Source: Lineus longissimus
Taxonomy: Eukaryota; Nemertea; Pilidiophora; Heteronemertea; Lineidae
Reading direction: 5' to 3'
Assembly: GCF_910592395.1 (NCBI RefSeq)
Contig: NC_088308.1
Span: 23,637,501-23,701,500 of the forward strand
Length of the DNA: 64,000 nt
Numbering within the stretch: the stretch's first letter is position 1; each line of letters starts with the position of its first letter. Made by a program: the position numbers and the translations under genes. Below the pieces are notes generated by a model. That model was given only the letters and a program-made list of their open reading frames with translations, was not told the origin of the DNA and did not search any database. Below, in pieces: positions 21,801 to 34,045 of the stretch.

Positions 21801-24110
21801 CATTTGGCCTGTTAGATTGGTACATTGTTAGAACATTGGGCAAACGAGCAATTTTTATTGCTGGTACCTGCAATTATATTTGGGTTCCCAGTCTTACCTT
21901 TTCAATTGTTTGAAAACTGCTGGGTTGAGTGTGGAGGTGTCTTACAGAGGCTGAGTTTTCCTCGTGTGGAGAGAGGATTCTTTCTTCTTCTGTGGACATG
22001 CCTTTGTCCATAAGTGTATATCATCTTAAATTTGATCCTTTTCCAGCACGCATGTTTCAAAACAAACTGTAAAATAATCAAGTGACTAGTACTAATGTTC
22101 CCTGACTGTGCTCTTTTTCAGCAACTCTCGGATGGGTTTGTGGATTACCTATGGAAGAAAGTGAAAGACCCCAATATGCAGCCCATCTTCAGACAGTCAG
22201 CTGTTGCATATCTGGCCAGTTATGTTGCCCGGGCAAAATATGTCTCAGTAAGGTACGTTGACTTAATACCATAAACTTAAGATTTCATCCAAAATGTAAT
22301 CGTCATGATGGGCAAACAAAATAGTAGATCTTTCCTCCATCTGTGTGCTATTTCAGGTCAGCATGTTTGAAATGTTGCACTGTCAGTGTGGTTGTTTGTA
22401 CGTCAGCCTTTGCTATGGCAGTGTGTTTTACAAGTTGGCATCCAATCATAAGAAATAGATTACAACAATCTACACTTGATTACAATTATATTGTGCGTAC
22501 TTCTTTCAGCACTGCCAGAACAATACTAGAGTTCATGGTGAAGTGGGTGAATACATACATCAAGCAGGCCAGCTACTCCGCGTCCCAGGCAGATGTCGTG
22601 CATCATGGACCATTTTACTCTGTGTGTCAGGCGATATTCTATATATTCATCTTCAGGCATAAGGAATTCTTAGCAGAAGAAGATGGTACGTGCTTCACTG
22701 TCAGATACCCACGCTTCTAACCAATGTATTTCCATCAGACAGAATTTTCATGAGAGTTTTTAGACAAGGCACAGAGAACTCTTCAGCTGTCATTGTCAAT
22801 GTTTAAGACTAAGACACATCCTAGTTTAAGTCCAGATGTTGGTTACTCCCTTTGGCCTACAGGATCACTGCTTCTGCTTGCAGTCAAGGTTGTACATGTA
22901 AGTCTATATCCTCCCATTTTGATTTGCAGGCATGAAGTTCTGTGCGAGCTTAAACTTCCAAACCATAGTCACCTGTCGTCTTAATCCGTTGCGTATATGT
23001 TTACCTGTTGTTGTCAAGACATTTTCCTCCATTGCAAGGTAAGATAGTTATGCTGCATTCAAGGAAAATTTTTCTTTGAAAGTTATCATTTCTGTTCTTT
23101 GGTGCATCAGAGTTGGTGTTTCTTCCATATTTGAGGAGAATCAACACATTTTGCAATGTAATATTAAACCAGATTAGACATGGAATAAGGTCATCACAAT
23201 CTCTCTATTAGATATACATTTATCATGTTGCAGTTGACCAAGATTTTATCTTGCGACTTGTTTTTCAGGCAACACCAAATAGCATTCTGTGATACTGTGA
23301 TAGAGCATAACAACCGATCAAACTTGCCACTGACCACATTAAAAACACAGGGAAGGATAAAGTTGTCACTTACGAATGCTCTTGATTCATTTTTCCCATT
23401 CGACCCTTACTTATTAGCGAGGTGAGTACAATGTTTTATTTCATCCTGAATTTTTTGCTTACCTGGTAGACTCTTGCCCCCATGGAGCATCAGTCGTCAT
23501 CATTGTACTGCACTGCTGAGGGCATGACCTGAACACGAGGTGACACCTATGATGAATGCACCATAGGAATCTTAGCTGAGATACTGTTATTCATTTAGAC
23601 TGGGATCCCGCTGCACTGTTGTATTGGTAACTAAACTTGCCCAGATTTTCTCTCATGGTAGTCAACGTCTCTTATTCAAGTTATGTACCCATAAATGCAA
23701 TTGCTGGACACAGGCTTCTGATGTCTTCTTGTGATTCACATCTTCGTTTTTCTTTCAGATCGCAGAGACATATTGAGCCCTTGTACCGTGATTATGGTGG
23801 GCAGCCTGTCGTCACCACAGAAGAGCAGATAAGCGAGGTGAGCCATGAATACATTTTTGATTAAGGATTTCTATAGTGCACTCCTTCGTGTCAATAGCGA
23901 TCCTCATAGGAATAGTTTTTTTTATTTACAAAGTAAGCGTCTTCGGTGCTAATCTTAGTTTCGTTTATCACATTTCCTACTCAAATATTCCAGGACGAAG
24001 ACGACTTCCTACCTGAGGAAGCGCCCAATGGTGCGTCGCTTGGTAAATCGCCAGCCGATTTCATACTCTATGGAACGTCACCAGGATTCAAGCCAATGTC
24101 AATGATGTGA
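18872..24110 (+). CDS. RRN3: RNA polymerase I initiation factor RRN3/TIF-IA, complete
   Basis: Fourteen exons: 18872-18907, 19238-19384, 19682-19811, 20089-20206, 20400-20568, 20884-20973, 21256-21397, 21626-21756, 22122-22252, 22510-22685, 22930-23038, 23269-23421, 23759-23837, 23994-24110. The product is 575 aa. Diagnostic stretches are GHRRDYDGFVGYISDPNIEN, VLMPVLVGCYPFVTKDCYIH, HHGPFYSVCQAIFYIFIFRH, LNPLRICLPVVV and ALDSFFPFDPYLLARS. RRN3 is a HEAT-repeat factor that makes Pol I competent to join the rDNA promoter and links growth (TOR) signals to rRNA synthesis. The acidic insert after LELD (EVEDDVDEDMNIDDEVE, then DSENEES) corresponds to the flexible acidic loop. The start MDVSAIVKNFKKG lacks the ~50-60 residues that precede it in vertebrates; a missed upstream exon is possible. 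Confidence 0.95.
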
Positions 24111-27100
24111 GAGATCTTGTCAAACGGTATTAAAGGTGCTCAACCAGTGATCAGCCAACCAGATGATAATTGGCTGCTTTTTAGTCGAACAATGAAAATC
24201 TTGCAGCTCCCAATCGCTTGGGATAAGCGTGTTAGTTCGCAAGTTTTAGTTTGTTAATGAACGGAAATAAATTGGAGGGTTTAGAATCATGCTGTACCTG
24301 TCAGTTACTGGGGTGAAATTGGCAATTTGTTCCCTACTAATTCTCCCTCCTCTGTGTAAGAACAAGGTCAGTGGCCCCTTTGGTGAGGACTAAAATCAGT
24401 AATTTTGTGGTAAGGGCTGAAGTCAGTCAGTTGGAATGAAAAGTTAATGCTAACCCAACCATAACTGTCCCGGCCTAAACTTGGATTGAGAGCTAGGTAT
24501 AAAAACTTGGAATCAGGAATGAGCTGTAGCCAATTTCCCTCTGGTGTAGTGGTGGAAAACTCATTTTAGTACCATTGCTGAACACTAGGATGCCAGGTTA
24601 TACTTGGAGATTCCTTGGCCATTGCAAGATATGATTCTAACCCCTCTGATTGATTGTTATTTGAGAGTTTCCCTTGCATCCGTGCTTGAGGCCAGTCTGT
24701 TCATGGAATTGAAATGACTTATTTATTTACTTCTTGGCATTTTGCTGCGTGATTATTCGTAATTTAGGGGCCAAAGGTACCTGTCCAAAACAACTCGAGC
24801 ACCAAAGATGTTAAAAATGTCTCTGCTGGACATTGATATCGCATCAGAAATATTGATTTGATTAACAATTGATCAAATTGATCAGTGATAAGTTTCTTGT
24901 TTCATTCGACCCTTGATTTTCATCACTGACTCACTACACATGCATCCTTTGATCTTTCAACTTGCTCTGAAGGTAAGTACTTCATATACATGTACACAGA
25001 TAGACAGTAAATGATCTTATTGATTGTTGAAAAGAACTCAAAGCATTGAATCAACATACGTGTCCATGATCTAGCATTTGTTTGTTGTATCCTGTTTATC
25101 ACTGATCTGTTCTGAACTAATGATTAGGCCATGCTTAAAAAATTGTCTGTTTGATTTTATAGAAAAGATAGCCTAATCTAAAACTGTTGATGGGTCTTTC
25201 TGGTATTTCTAGAAAGCTTTTGTTGCTGATAAAGTTTTTTTGCCACCAACCTAAAGTTGGGAGATGTATGTCACATTAAGCAAACAGTACCTCAACGGTT
25301 GCCTTTATACTTATTCCTCAACGAGTTAGTATTTTGATATTTTTGAAAAATACACTTGACTTGAAAACTCTCCTATTGCATGTAACCTTATTCCTCCGAA
25401 CACACTCAACGCTTATCTAACTTCAGTCAAGTGATCAGCTGATATAAGAATTAAAACAATGCTTTAAGGCGGTGCGAATAGTTATCTAATCTTGGTCAGT
25501 ACAAGTTATTATTAACATGTCCTAATATTGATACCGTTCGAAAACTGACTTCTCTGCGATATTTATTAAAAATACCTTGTTGTGTAAATACCAGGTGTTC
25601 CATACTGTAAGAAGACTGTAATAAAACTCTATGAAATAATGTCAATTTGGTCTTTGTTTTGTTTAAAATGCAATACTAATCTTATGCATTAGTCCTGAAA
25701 GGTCAGTATGGGAAAGATATTTTGCCTGGAAGTTGAAGTTGAAGGTGACATGTCCTAGACACCTTGACCTACAAGAGTGAATAATAAACCTCATCGTCAA
25801 GTAGGTTTGTGTCTGTAATCTAGTACACATGGTCAATAATGATGACATGCTCCGATGCTGGTCTTTTGTGATGGCCTCGCTTACATCTGTCCCTCTCTTC
25901 AATTGTAAATGATGAAACAATGGATTGGCTATTCCTTGAAAGATTTATTTAGAAACGATTGTTCAACTCTAGTAACATTTCATATCTAACAGCTGTTTCA
26001 AAATACATGTACCGCAATGTAAATATTTTGGCATCGTGGATTTTTAGCAAAATTATTAACTTGATTATTGATACCATATTCTGCCCCGATATACTGTCCA
26101 AAACCATTTTCATTTTATTCAACATGTACTTGTCCCTGTACATGTGTTAATAATTTTTGCCATAAGTGGTATCTTTCCTTTGAAAATATACCTTTAGTTT
26201 TAACATAGCGGTTGTATGTACGTGAATGACGTTTGACATTTGTATAAGGACATAATTGGAGGGAACAGAACATTTAGTTTATTCCGTTGCCATGGTAACT
26301 TGCATTCAAGTCAGATTATCACATGTCATCAAAGGCACTGTAGGTTGTATAATAACACCTCTATTGTAAAACCTACACTAAAAAAGCACATTGGCATATT
26401 GAGTGTGGTATTCTGGCTTATAATCACCCATCACATATAAGAGCCTTGGACAACATTTTCAGGGTTTTTATAAATGGTGCAATTCTGCTCCTTCCCTTCA
26501 TTTGGTCTGGAACTATTAAATGGTGATGGTAACAGTCTGCAATATGGCATCAGTCAATAAGCCAATAAATGGTGTTCAATATAGAATGTGAGGGTTGGGT
26601 TACATACAGAAGTCAACAATGCTTGCATTGTTAGATGCATGATATGGTGGTGGTTGGCATGGTTATCGACTTTAGGTACAGAATGATCATCAAGAGAAAA
26701 TGACAGTTTTTGTTGTCAATGAGAATTGGTTTATCTGAGAAAAGCACATGCTGGGACAAAGTCGAGGTTGGTAGAAAACTGGAACCAACATTTTGAGACT
26801 TGCAGTGATACCACACCAAGTGGGGTTTTTGTGAAGAAATTTGCATTCAAGAGGCCCCTACAAAAGAAACTGTGAGTTCTACCACAACTACTCTAGGTGA
26901 AACATTTAAATCATGTGTTCCGTTTTATGTTCTCGAAATACAGAAGTCAGCTGTACCTGATTTCATGAAGTGAACCAAAAATGAAATCCTGGTACAACCC
27001 TGTTGCTGCATCCACGAAGCCAGCCCACAACAGCGTTGCAAAAACAGCGTGTCAACCTGCTAGTTCTCTCTGTCTCATTCTAACCACGACGGTTATTCCA

Positions 27101-27993
27101 GCTCTCCCTTGACTTCACAATTTTTTGTGTAGAGGGCTTTTTAACATGGCGATATTTGTAAACATCACGATGTTATAGTCACTTATGCTGCATGTCGGCC
27201 AAAACAATACCAACTGGGAATAAAAACAAGCCAGGATACCATAAAGGTTCTGCTTTTCAGGTTTGCCTAGAAAAATGGATGATCATACCATATGTATACC
27301 TAAAGGACTTGTATATAGCAATGGATGGATAATCTTTCGAAAAGAAAAATGAGACCAAGATATCTGGATTTGGTTCAGTAGTTGTAGAAGCTCCATGAAG
27401 TGAAGTCGAAAGTTGTTCCTATTCACAGTTCTTTTGGCTTTTAATTTGCTTTAGACTTTTGCTTTACTAAATTGGCTCTAGAGTTGAATCTTTTGGGGAA
27501 CCTTGAGATTTTTTACACCTGAAGCTAGCCTTGGGTATGAAATTATACGAAAAACCAGGTTCAGGGGCAATGCAGACGTATTAACTCTGGACAGTGAGAC
27601 AACATGTAATATGATCTTTACTCTGACATTAAAATTCTTCCCTGTAGCCTGGTATGGAGATTTACTTTCAACTGAATTGGCCCAAAAAATGTTTGATAAC
27701 ACAAGTAATTTAAATACATGATTAGAAGCTAAAAAAAGTTCCCTAAATGACAAAAAAATGAACGTTTGATGCTCTGGAGCAGTTAATATGTTCGTTTCCA
27801 GATTACCATTCAAGGATTTGCTTGTTTCAAGATGATTCGCGATTTAGATAAAAAAATAATTCTCTTCTCTTTAAAAATGCTTTGTAAGGTTGGACTCCCT
27901 CAACTTTAAGAGCTCATATGGAGGATGTTTTGGGAGTAGAGGACAATACATGTATATTGGCAATAGGCAGAATGATGGATTCATATACCTCAT
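24111..27993. other. Convergent intergenic region between RRN3 and the opsin gene
   Basis: Contains the RRN3 3' UTR with two candidate AATAAA signals (24266-24271 and 25620-25625) and AT-rich sequence up to the opsin stop codon. No conserved coding exon, RNA gene or clear transposon was recognised. ORFs of 60-110 codons here are on both strands and lack signatures. Confidence 0.5.
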
Positions 27994-30900
27994 CTACGTC
28001 TTGCTTGTGACATGTGGGTCTGAACTGTCCCGACTGTCGCTGTTATCAGGAACACCAGGTAACGGTGTCGACATCTGCACTTTTATTTGGCGATGTGATG
28101 CAGGAATCACCAGACCAGACAGTGAAGGCACTTGCAAGGTTGACATGCCGTTCTTTCTACGCGGCTGCGGCCTTGCTTCATGGATAAAACGAAATGTTTC
28201 CTCTGTATCTTTTCGGAGCAGCATAGCTGTTCGCATCTGTGTCTCTGGTAAGCTTATTTTCACTCTAGCCGGAGATTTGGCTGCAAAAGAGCTACCACCT
28301 TGACTACTAAGATTACCGTATTGACTGTTAGTACTGGGATCCAAATAAGTTACTTGAGTCGATGGATTAAGAGAATTGGACGGCATGGGAGTTCGACTGA
28401 GATATGCAGTGGGTGTGAGGCTGGCAGTGCCATACCCGCTGGTTGTATTCCCTCCAGGATCAAGATATCTTTGACCATTCCCAGGATCCTGTGCTTCATG
28501 GATCATATTCTGTTGGTTGAGAAGTGGAAACGTCTTCTGTCGCATAAACGAGGACCGTTCCATTCGTATGTCCTTGCCCATCCCTAGCCTTGGGCTTGCT
28601 GCCGGCGCTACAGCACCCCTTATGGCCTGTACTCTTGACTTCTTGCCCCATTTGCACTGTAAGTAGTCCTTGAACGACTGCCGGAATTTCTTGGAGAAGG
28701 CAATGTATATCAACGGATTGTATAAAATACATCCCTTGGCGAAGACGGACGGAAGAATACGGAGAGTTAGAGGAATCCTGTAATGCATACCAATGACGGC
28801 GATTTCAGTTAAGGAGTATGGAAGCCAGCTCAAGAACGTCACCAACACCATGAAAATCATTCTCTTCGCAATGATGCGTTCAGTCTTTACCTCATCCTGG
28901 GGCCCAGCAGATGTTCCTGGTGCAGGCACAGTTGTTCCTTCTGTTCCTGTTACTGTCATTGCTATCACGGACATGCGACTGATACGTACCCTCCGTGCGA
29001 CATGCCGCACCATAAAATAGAGCTTGCAGTAGCAGTACGTTGTGACGCACACCGGGGCTAGTAGACACACCACAAGGAAGTATATAGGGTACAAGATGTC
29101 GAATACAGAGGTTTCGTACTGATTGACGTCCAGGTTACAGATGCTGTTCCTCAGTTGGCTTGTGTTGGCAGAGGAGTCGGAGAGTAAGACAATGTTGGGG
29201 ACCGCAATGAGGAAGGCGCTGACCCATACTGCCATAACGCAGCGGAATCCTTGCATCCGTGCTACCCGCCATGACTGGGAACGTTTGGTAACAGTAAGAT
29301 ACCTGGAACGAGAAATGGTGGCTATGGTTAAAGCGGCTAATTCTTGGTCTCGAATGATGTTCAGATGGAAAGAAGTTTGCAGTGGTATTGTCTCTCGTTT
29401 TCATATGTTATAATGGGAAATTATAGGAAACCAGTTTTTGGTAACCTGTTGTAATCTGTACTTCTCTCATGATGACAAATTCGTTGTGTTTCGTCCACGC
29501 CCTTCCGGGATTAATCTATAATATTTAGTATATATTAGTGCTGCACAGTATCCCTCGAGTCATCTTGAAATAACCAGTGATTTTCAATAGACTCCGCCTC
29601 TCGATATTTCTAATTTTTGTATACGAGGTAGGAGTATCAAAATTCTGTATCTCGGGATGCCCTCGAGTCGGATCGCGTTCATCATCCATTTCATTGGTTT
29701 TGGTCGTTGAAAGGGACGTTGGCACAACCTCTTCCTTTTGGATTTATTTAGACAACCCAATCTATGAGACAGATCCGATATTTGTTATTGTTATAACATC
29801 ACAGGTTGATTAATATGACGTTTACAAAACAACTTAAACAATTCAAAGAAAATCTAGCTATTCATGCAGTGATCTTTACGAACTTCCCCATCCCGGAGGC
29901 CATGACATAAATAAACGCGTTAGCTGCCGTATTGTGGATGAACTTCCCTGTCCGCAGCCAGTTAGAAAAATAGGTTCACACATCTCCAAGATGAAAGGAC
30001 GATAGAGGTCAAAGTCGGAGCATGTGATCGAGAGCAATTAAAATTCTACTTGATGTCATTAAATCGTCCGTCTCTCAGGAAAACCCAGAGCGTACTGCGA
30101 TTTACTGAATGATTGATTAAGTTGAAAAAGCCTCACCAAGGCCTAGCTGTCTCTTTACACACGATGCCCAATCAAGCGACCGTACATTATACACTACCGT
30201 TTTTGTTCAAAGGCACATTAATGGATTGCATTTAGTTTTCGTTCTAACAGAAGTCCCTGAAGACCCATTCACTTCAAAAAAAGGCAGTACCATCATTTCC
30301 GCGTTTTGTGGAGGACATTTTTCAAACGGACTTTGATTACAAATGTTAATGTTTGATCTAAAACTAAAATGACTAACTCAGCAAAGCTTACTGAGATCGT
30401 TAATATTATGGACACTTTCTCTTCATTTTGGGGGGGGGGGATGGTTCGTATTTCCACGGATGTAATATTTCTACATGTATATGAACGATGTTCGGGTGTG
30501 CTAGCCTGAAGCGAATTACTGCTTTCGATGACGCACCTTGCTGGCGTTAGCAGTATCAAAGACCATCAAGGACTATGTAACAGCCGGTTTCGATCCATCC
30601 CACGAGGCCCACCCGTCGTGCATTTGAAAAAAATTGTTACATTCGAAACCCACCCCAAGAGACATGTGGCAATATCAAACAATCGTGCAATTACCTCTTT
30701 CCAACAAAGTTACGAACGTCCATTCACCTCACCTTTCCGCTGCGATCGAAGCCATGGTATTGATGCTCACCACGCCAAAGAACGGGAAGCCGAAGGCGTA
30801 CCAGACACATGTTGCGTGCCCCAGGACCCAGCTCTGCTGGGCAACGGACATGATACAGATTGGGTAGACCAGGATCGCAGATAAAGTGTCACTGACAGCA

Positions 30901-31187
30901 ATGTTCATCACAAGCATATCGGACGTCGATTTTGGCAAGTTAGATCTGACGAGGACGGCCATTCCTAGAACGTTAATGTATATCCCCACAGCATCCATAA
31001 GCAGCATGGTTACAAGTATCAAAACATTGAAATGCGTTTCTAATGCTAGTACTCCGGTTTCTGTTCCTATGAGAAAGGTTGTGGCGATCTCCTCAGTCCG
31101 GCAGGTATTGCTGAAGAAGCTACAGGTTTGGTTTGAACTGATTTGAGTCCAGACATCTGGGTCTTGTGTTATACTACCTTCCGTCAT
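27994..31187 (-). CDS. Opsin-family class A GPCR with retinal-site lysine, complete
   Basis: Two minus-strand exons, 31187-30733 and 29302-27994, give 587 aa. Seven hydrophobic helices end near residue 352. Opsin marks: disulfide Cys127 and Cys207, ERY at 151-153, SWLPY at 310-314, FAKGCILYNPLIY with Lys341 in the position of bovine Lys296, and NPxxY at 347-351. Bovine position 113 is Tyr130, as in most non-vertebrate opsins, but position 181 aligns with Gln201, not Glu. Position 190 is Asp210. The helix-8 tripeptide is SKK. A Ser/Thr-rich tail of ~235 residues follows. N19 (NQT) is a likely glycosylation site. The intron splits the Arg codon of ERY. The subfamily (tetraopsin/peropsin-like, xenopsin or another) is unresolved; a non-visual opsin is likely. 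Confidence 0.8.
29586..29655 (+). repeat. Dispersed repeat family C, copy 1 (in opsin intron)
   Basis: The block CCGCCTCTCGAT, TTTGTATACGA, AGGAGTATCAAAA, then CTGTATCTCGGGATG recurs at 49744-49812 with a few differences. Two copies in 64 kb point to a dispersed element of unknown class. Confidence 0.65.
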
Positions 31188-31777
31188 CTTAGAGGAATTG
31201 GGCAGGCTCTACGTGATCCCTCCCGCAATATAGTTTTGTCGAATTGGGTTACAGTTATTCTAGAATCTGCTAGTTTGACAGTACATGTATAATGTACCTT
31301 TACCGATTGGATTCAACCTTGGCTTCTTAACGGACAAGTTTTTTTTCGTTATTGATGAGATGTTAGCTGTCCTGTCACCCCATGTCCATTTCTTGTCTAA
31401 GCATTCTTATCCTAAGAAAAGTGTACTGATTGCGCCATCAGCTCTTTCCCGACCACCGAGGTACATCCTTTGACAGAAACAGCGCTGCGTTTGGTGATCC
31501 ACTTTACCATGCAATGTGTGATCATGTCAACGAACTATGACTGAAAGCAGAAAAAAATGAAACATCAGAAACACCAGAAATTCGTGAGAATTTGTGTAAT
31601 GTGGGCTGACATCGGGGATGATAGATTAAGTGATTAACAGCTCTCGCATATGTCACTCTGGTGTTAATTCCGTGTTGATTACATTTACAACACCAATGCT
31701 CACCAATGTCTCACCTGATCAATGGACACACGACAACAGTTAGCACCTTCCACTCTTCAGTGTCGGATTGATTGGTG

Positions 31778-31826
31778 TCTCGTCAGGTGCTGCGATTCCA
31801 CCAGACCGCACCAGCACCTGACGAGA
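31778..31826. repeat. Perfect 15-bp hairpin with 19-nt loop
   Basis: TCTCGTCAGGTGCTG (31778-31792) is followed after 19 nt by its exact complement CAGCACCTGACGAGA (31812-31826). No T-run or transposon context was found. Confidence 0.8.
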
Positions 31827-32108
31827 TACGGGCTCATTCCAACTGCTTCCTGCGCATGTCGATATATCAGAAAGATAACTTCTTACCTTTGGGGTGTGTA
31901 GTTGAGATGAAAGCTTGGCCAAATCCTTTGTAGAATAAGAAACGCACATTGTATCCAAAGTTAATTTTTTTAATTAAAAAATAACTGAATCCATGTAATA
32001 ACAGACTTCACTTGTAGAAAACCGACAGCCGACACTTAACTAGTCAAACTATTAATTGACAATGGAGTGTTCCTTTGAGATACTCGTTCATGGGTAATAC
32101 TGTGTCCC

Positions 32109-32264
32109 TCAAGATTCATCGTCATCCCCAGATATCAGGATGACGATGTCAATGCTGGTCTCCACAAGACAGGGGTACATTTTCCTCCATCCTCGCACCA
32201 AACGTTTGAGAGAATCCATGGAGATGATGGCGTAGGTCAAAGGTCGCAGAAGCTTCGGTGCCAT
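32109..32264 (-). CDS. Candidate 51-aa small ORF, unrecognised
   Basis: ATG at 32264 and TGA at 32109-32111. The product begins MAPKLLRPLTYAIISMDSL, continues with a basic segment (KRLVRGWRKM) and ends in the acidic ISGDDDES. The compact basic-hydrophobic-acidic composition is more protein-like than surrounding ORFs, and it lies about 0.9 kb upstream of the opsin start on the same strand. No family is recognised. It may be a free-standing micropeptide, an exon fragment or chance. Confidence 0.25.
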   Translation of the reverse strand: MAPKLLRPLTYAIISMDSLKRLVRGWRKMYPCLVETSIDIVILISGDDDES

Positions 32265-33120
32265 CTTTGATTTATATTTTGTTTTGATTCAATGTACGGT
32301 ATACACTCAGTAAGCCTACTGCGAATGAAAATGATTCTCAAACACCGCTTGTCATCCTGAAGCAAACTGGGACCAGTTTCTCGGCTCTAAGTCATAAGCA
32401 AGTTTCTTGAAGACAATGGGAATGGTAATTTAATTTGAGAGTCAAATAGAAAAGGGAGAAGGTACCGTGAAATGAATCACGCTCGTCTGGGTGTTTTTAC
32501 ATCCATGAAGTACAAAAGTAAAAAATAAATTGAATAAAAGAAGACCCTTTATCCAATTTCCACCTTACACCGGTGAAAGATTGGAGATTCGCTGGCGTCG
32601 CGGTCACATATTCCGAATCTGAGGTGAATGCGTATAGACAGAATGCTGCAATCAAATCGTTCACAATAGCCTATCTTCGGAATTCGCATCCCAGTGTATT
32701 CTTTAGCGATTATCGATGGTCGACATTCATTTATGTTTTAAGTTGTTCTCAAGTGATATTGTGTACGTCATGCGAAGTATTTGAAACGATATAAAATGTA
32801 TTTCTTTGTTTGACAAGAATTTGTTCTGAAAAAAAACAAAGTTGATTTAATGTCATGGTGATAAACTAGGGATCATCTTACAGTCTTTGCGTTTAAAAAA
32901 AATGAGTCAAATGCGCTGCTGGTGAAATCCTTACAGGAATTTGTAATTTTTATGACTAAAACAAATCTTCGTTCAGAACCTTGTACATATATATCCTGTT
33001 TTCATAGTGAATCGTAGCAACTTCACACAGCCTGTTACTAGCAGAAGGGTAATTTGAGAAAACAGTGTTTGGTACGGTTATAGAGCATATAAACACGCAT
33101 CCCCTGAAGGCGTATACAGT

Positions 33121-33190
33121 GGAACCCCGGTAACACGACCACTCATGAGACCGAGGTTGACTGGTCGCGTTACCGGGGTGGTCGCGTGAG
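33121..33190 (+). mobile_element. pogo/Tigger-like terminal sequence (remnant)
   Basis: CAGTGGAACCCCGGTAACAC, followed by GACCACTCA, is the kind of terminus seen at pogo/Tigger-type Tc1/mariner elements. Immediately after, TGGTCGCGTTACCGGGG folds back on it. Only this end is seen; no matching distal end or transposase was found nearby. Confidence 0.45.
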
Positions 33191-33944
33191 TGAAGTTGAA
33201 AATCCAGGGACAAAATGCATGATTAGGTTGTCCCGCCATTTAAAGCAAAAAATTGTTTTGGGCTGAGGATGTTTCTTCATTTTAAGTAGAAAAAAAGTGA
33301 AAAAAATATTTGGACTTAGAAGTTTTTTTGCGTCATCCTAATTTGGTCTTCTTTGTATTGGGGTGATGAACGAGGCTGGTCCACTGCGTCCGGAGTGAAG
33401 ACCCTGCATTACCCCACTTTTTAAGTTACGATAATGGATTAAAATTCATGAAAATCACAGGTGCCATTTTAAATATCATTTATGAGACTACGTGATCTCA
33501 CTCACCCCGACTTCTGTTCTTTTAATCCTTGATTCTGCTCTTTCTCAATGAAGGCTGTTGCTTGGATCCCGAATGAACCTTTGGTTGTCCTTTGCTTAAC
33601 TTTTACAGTCATTTATCACGTTATGAATAAAAATACTTTATGATTTCTCCATTGAATACTGATTTTGTTCGATGATTCTGGATGATGTAAAATGATACCT
33701 CAAGTTGATTCCAGTGTGATGTCACAGGTATTGATCACTTTCTATATTTTACGTGATTAGTTCGCCTTTTTCCCATAGGGTGAACAACAGGACTGAAAAA
33801 AGCCCAATGGTGCAGTATGATGAGAAATAGACTTCATCAACGATTGGTAAGCTTATAAATTGCTGATAAAAAAATAGATGAACCGCAGGCCTTGCATACT
33901 GAACTTCAGGCCTAGTCAGCACTTATAACCGAGCTTGAGTATGT

Positions 33945-34045
33945 TATAGACTCCCCGGGCAGCCCACCACGTCATCCTAATTATTTGGTCTCCTTATGAG
34001 GTGAGGAACGATCAGGCCGGACCACTGCGTGCGTCCGGAGTGCAA
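33945..34045 (+). repeat. Dispersed repeat family A, representative copy
   Basis: Pattern: TATAGACTCCCCGGGCAG, then CCA-CGTCATCCTAATT, a 20-40 bp variable stretch, then GGCCGGACCACTGCGTGCGTCCGGAGTG. Related copies lie at about 33340-33400 (partial), 47872-47952 and 48888-48980. Inverted copies lie at about 49988-50070 and 50118-50155. The two halves share TCCANTGCGT, so each unit looks like an internal direct repeat. Confidence 0.7.

Noticed and set aside
22343-22720. 125-codon plus-strand ORF
   Set aside because: It is RRN3 exon 22510-22685 read through its flanking introns; splice sites and frame show the true exon.
27890-28587. Long plus-strand ORFs opposite the opsin exon (137 and 95 codons)
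   Set aside because: Shadows of the opsin coding strand; no family signature.
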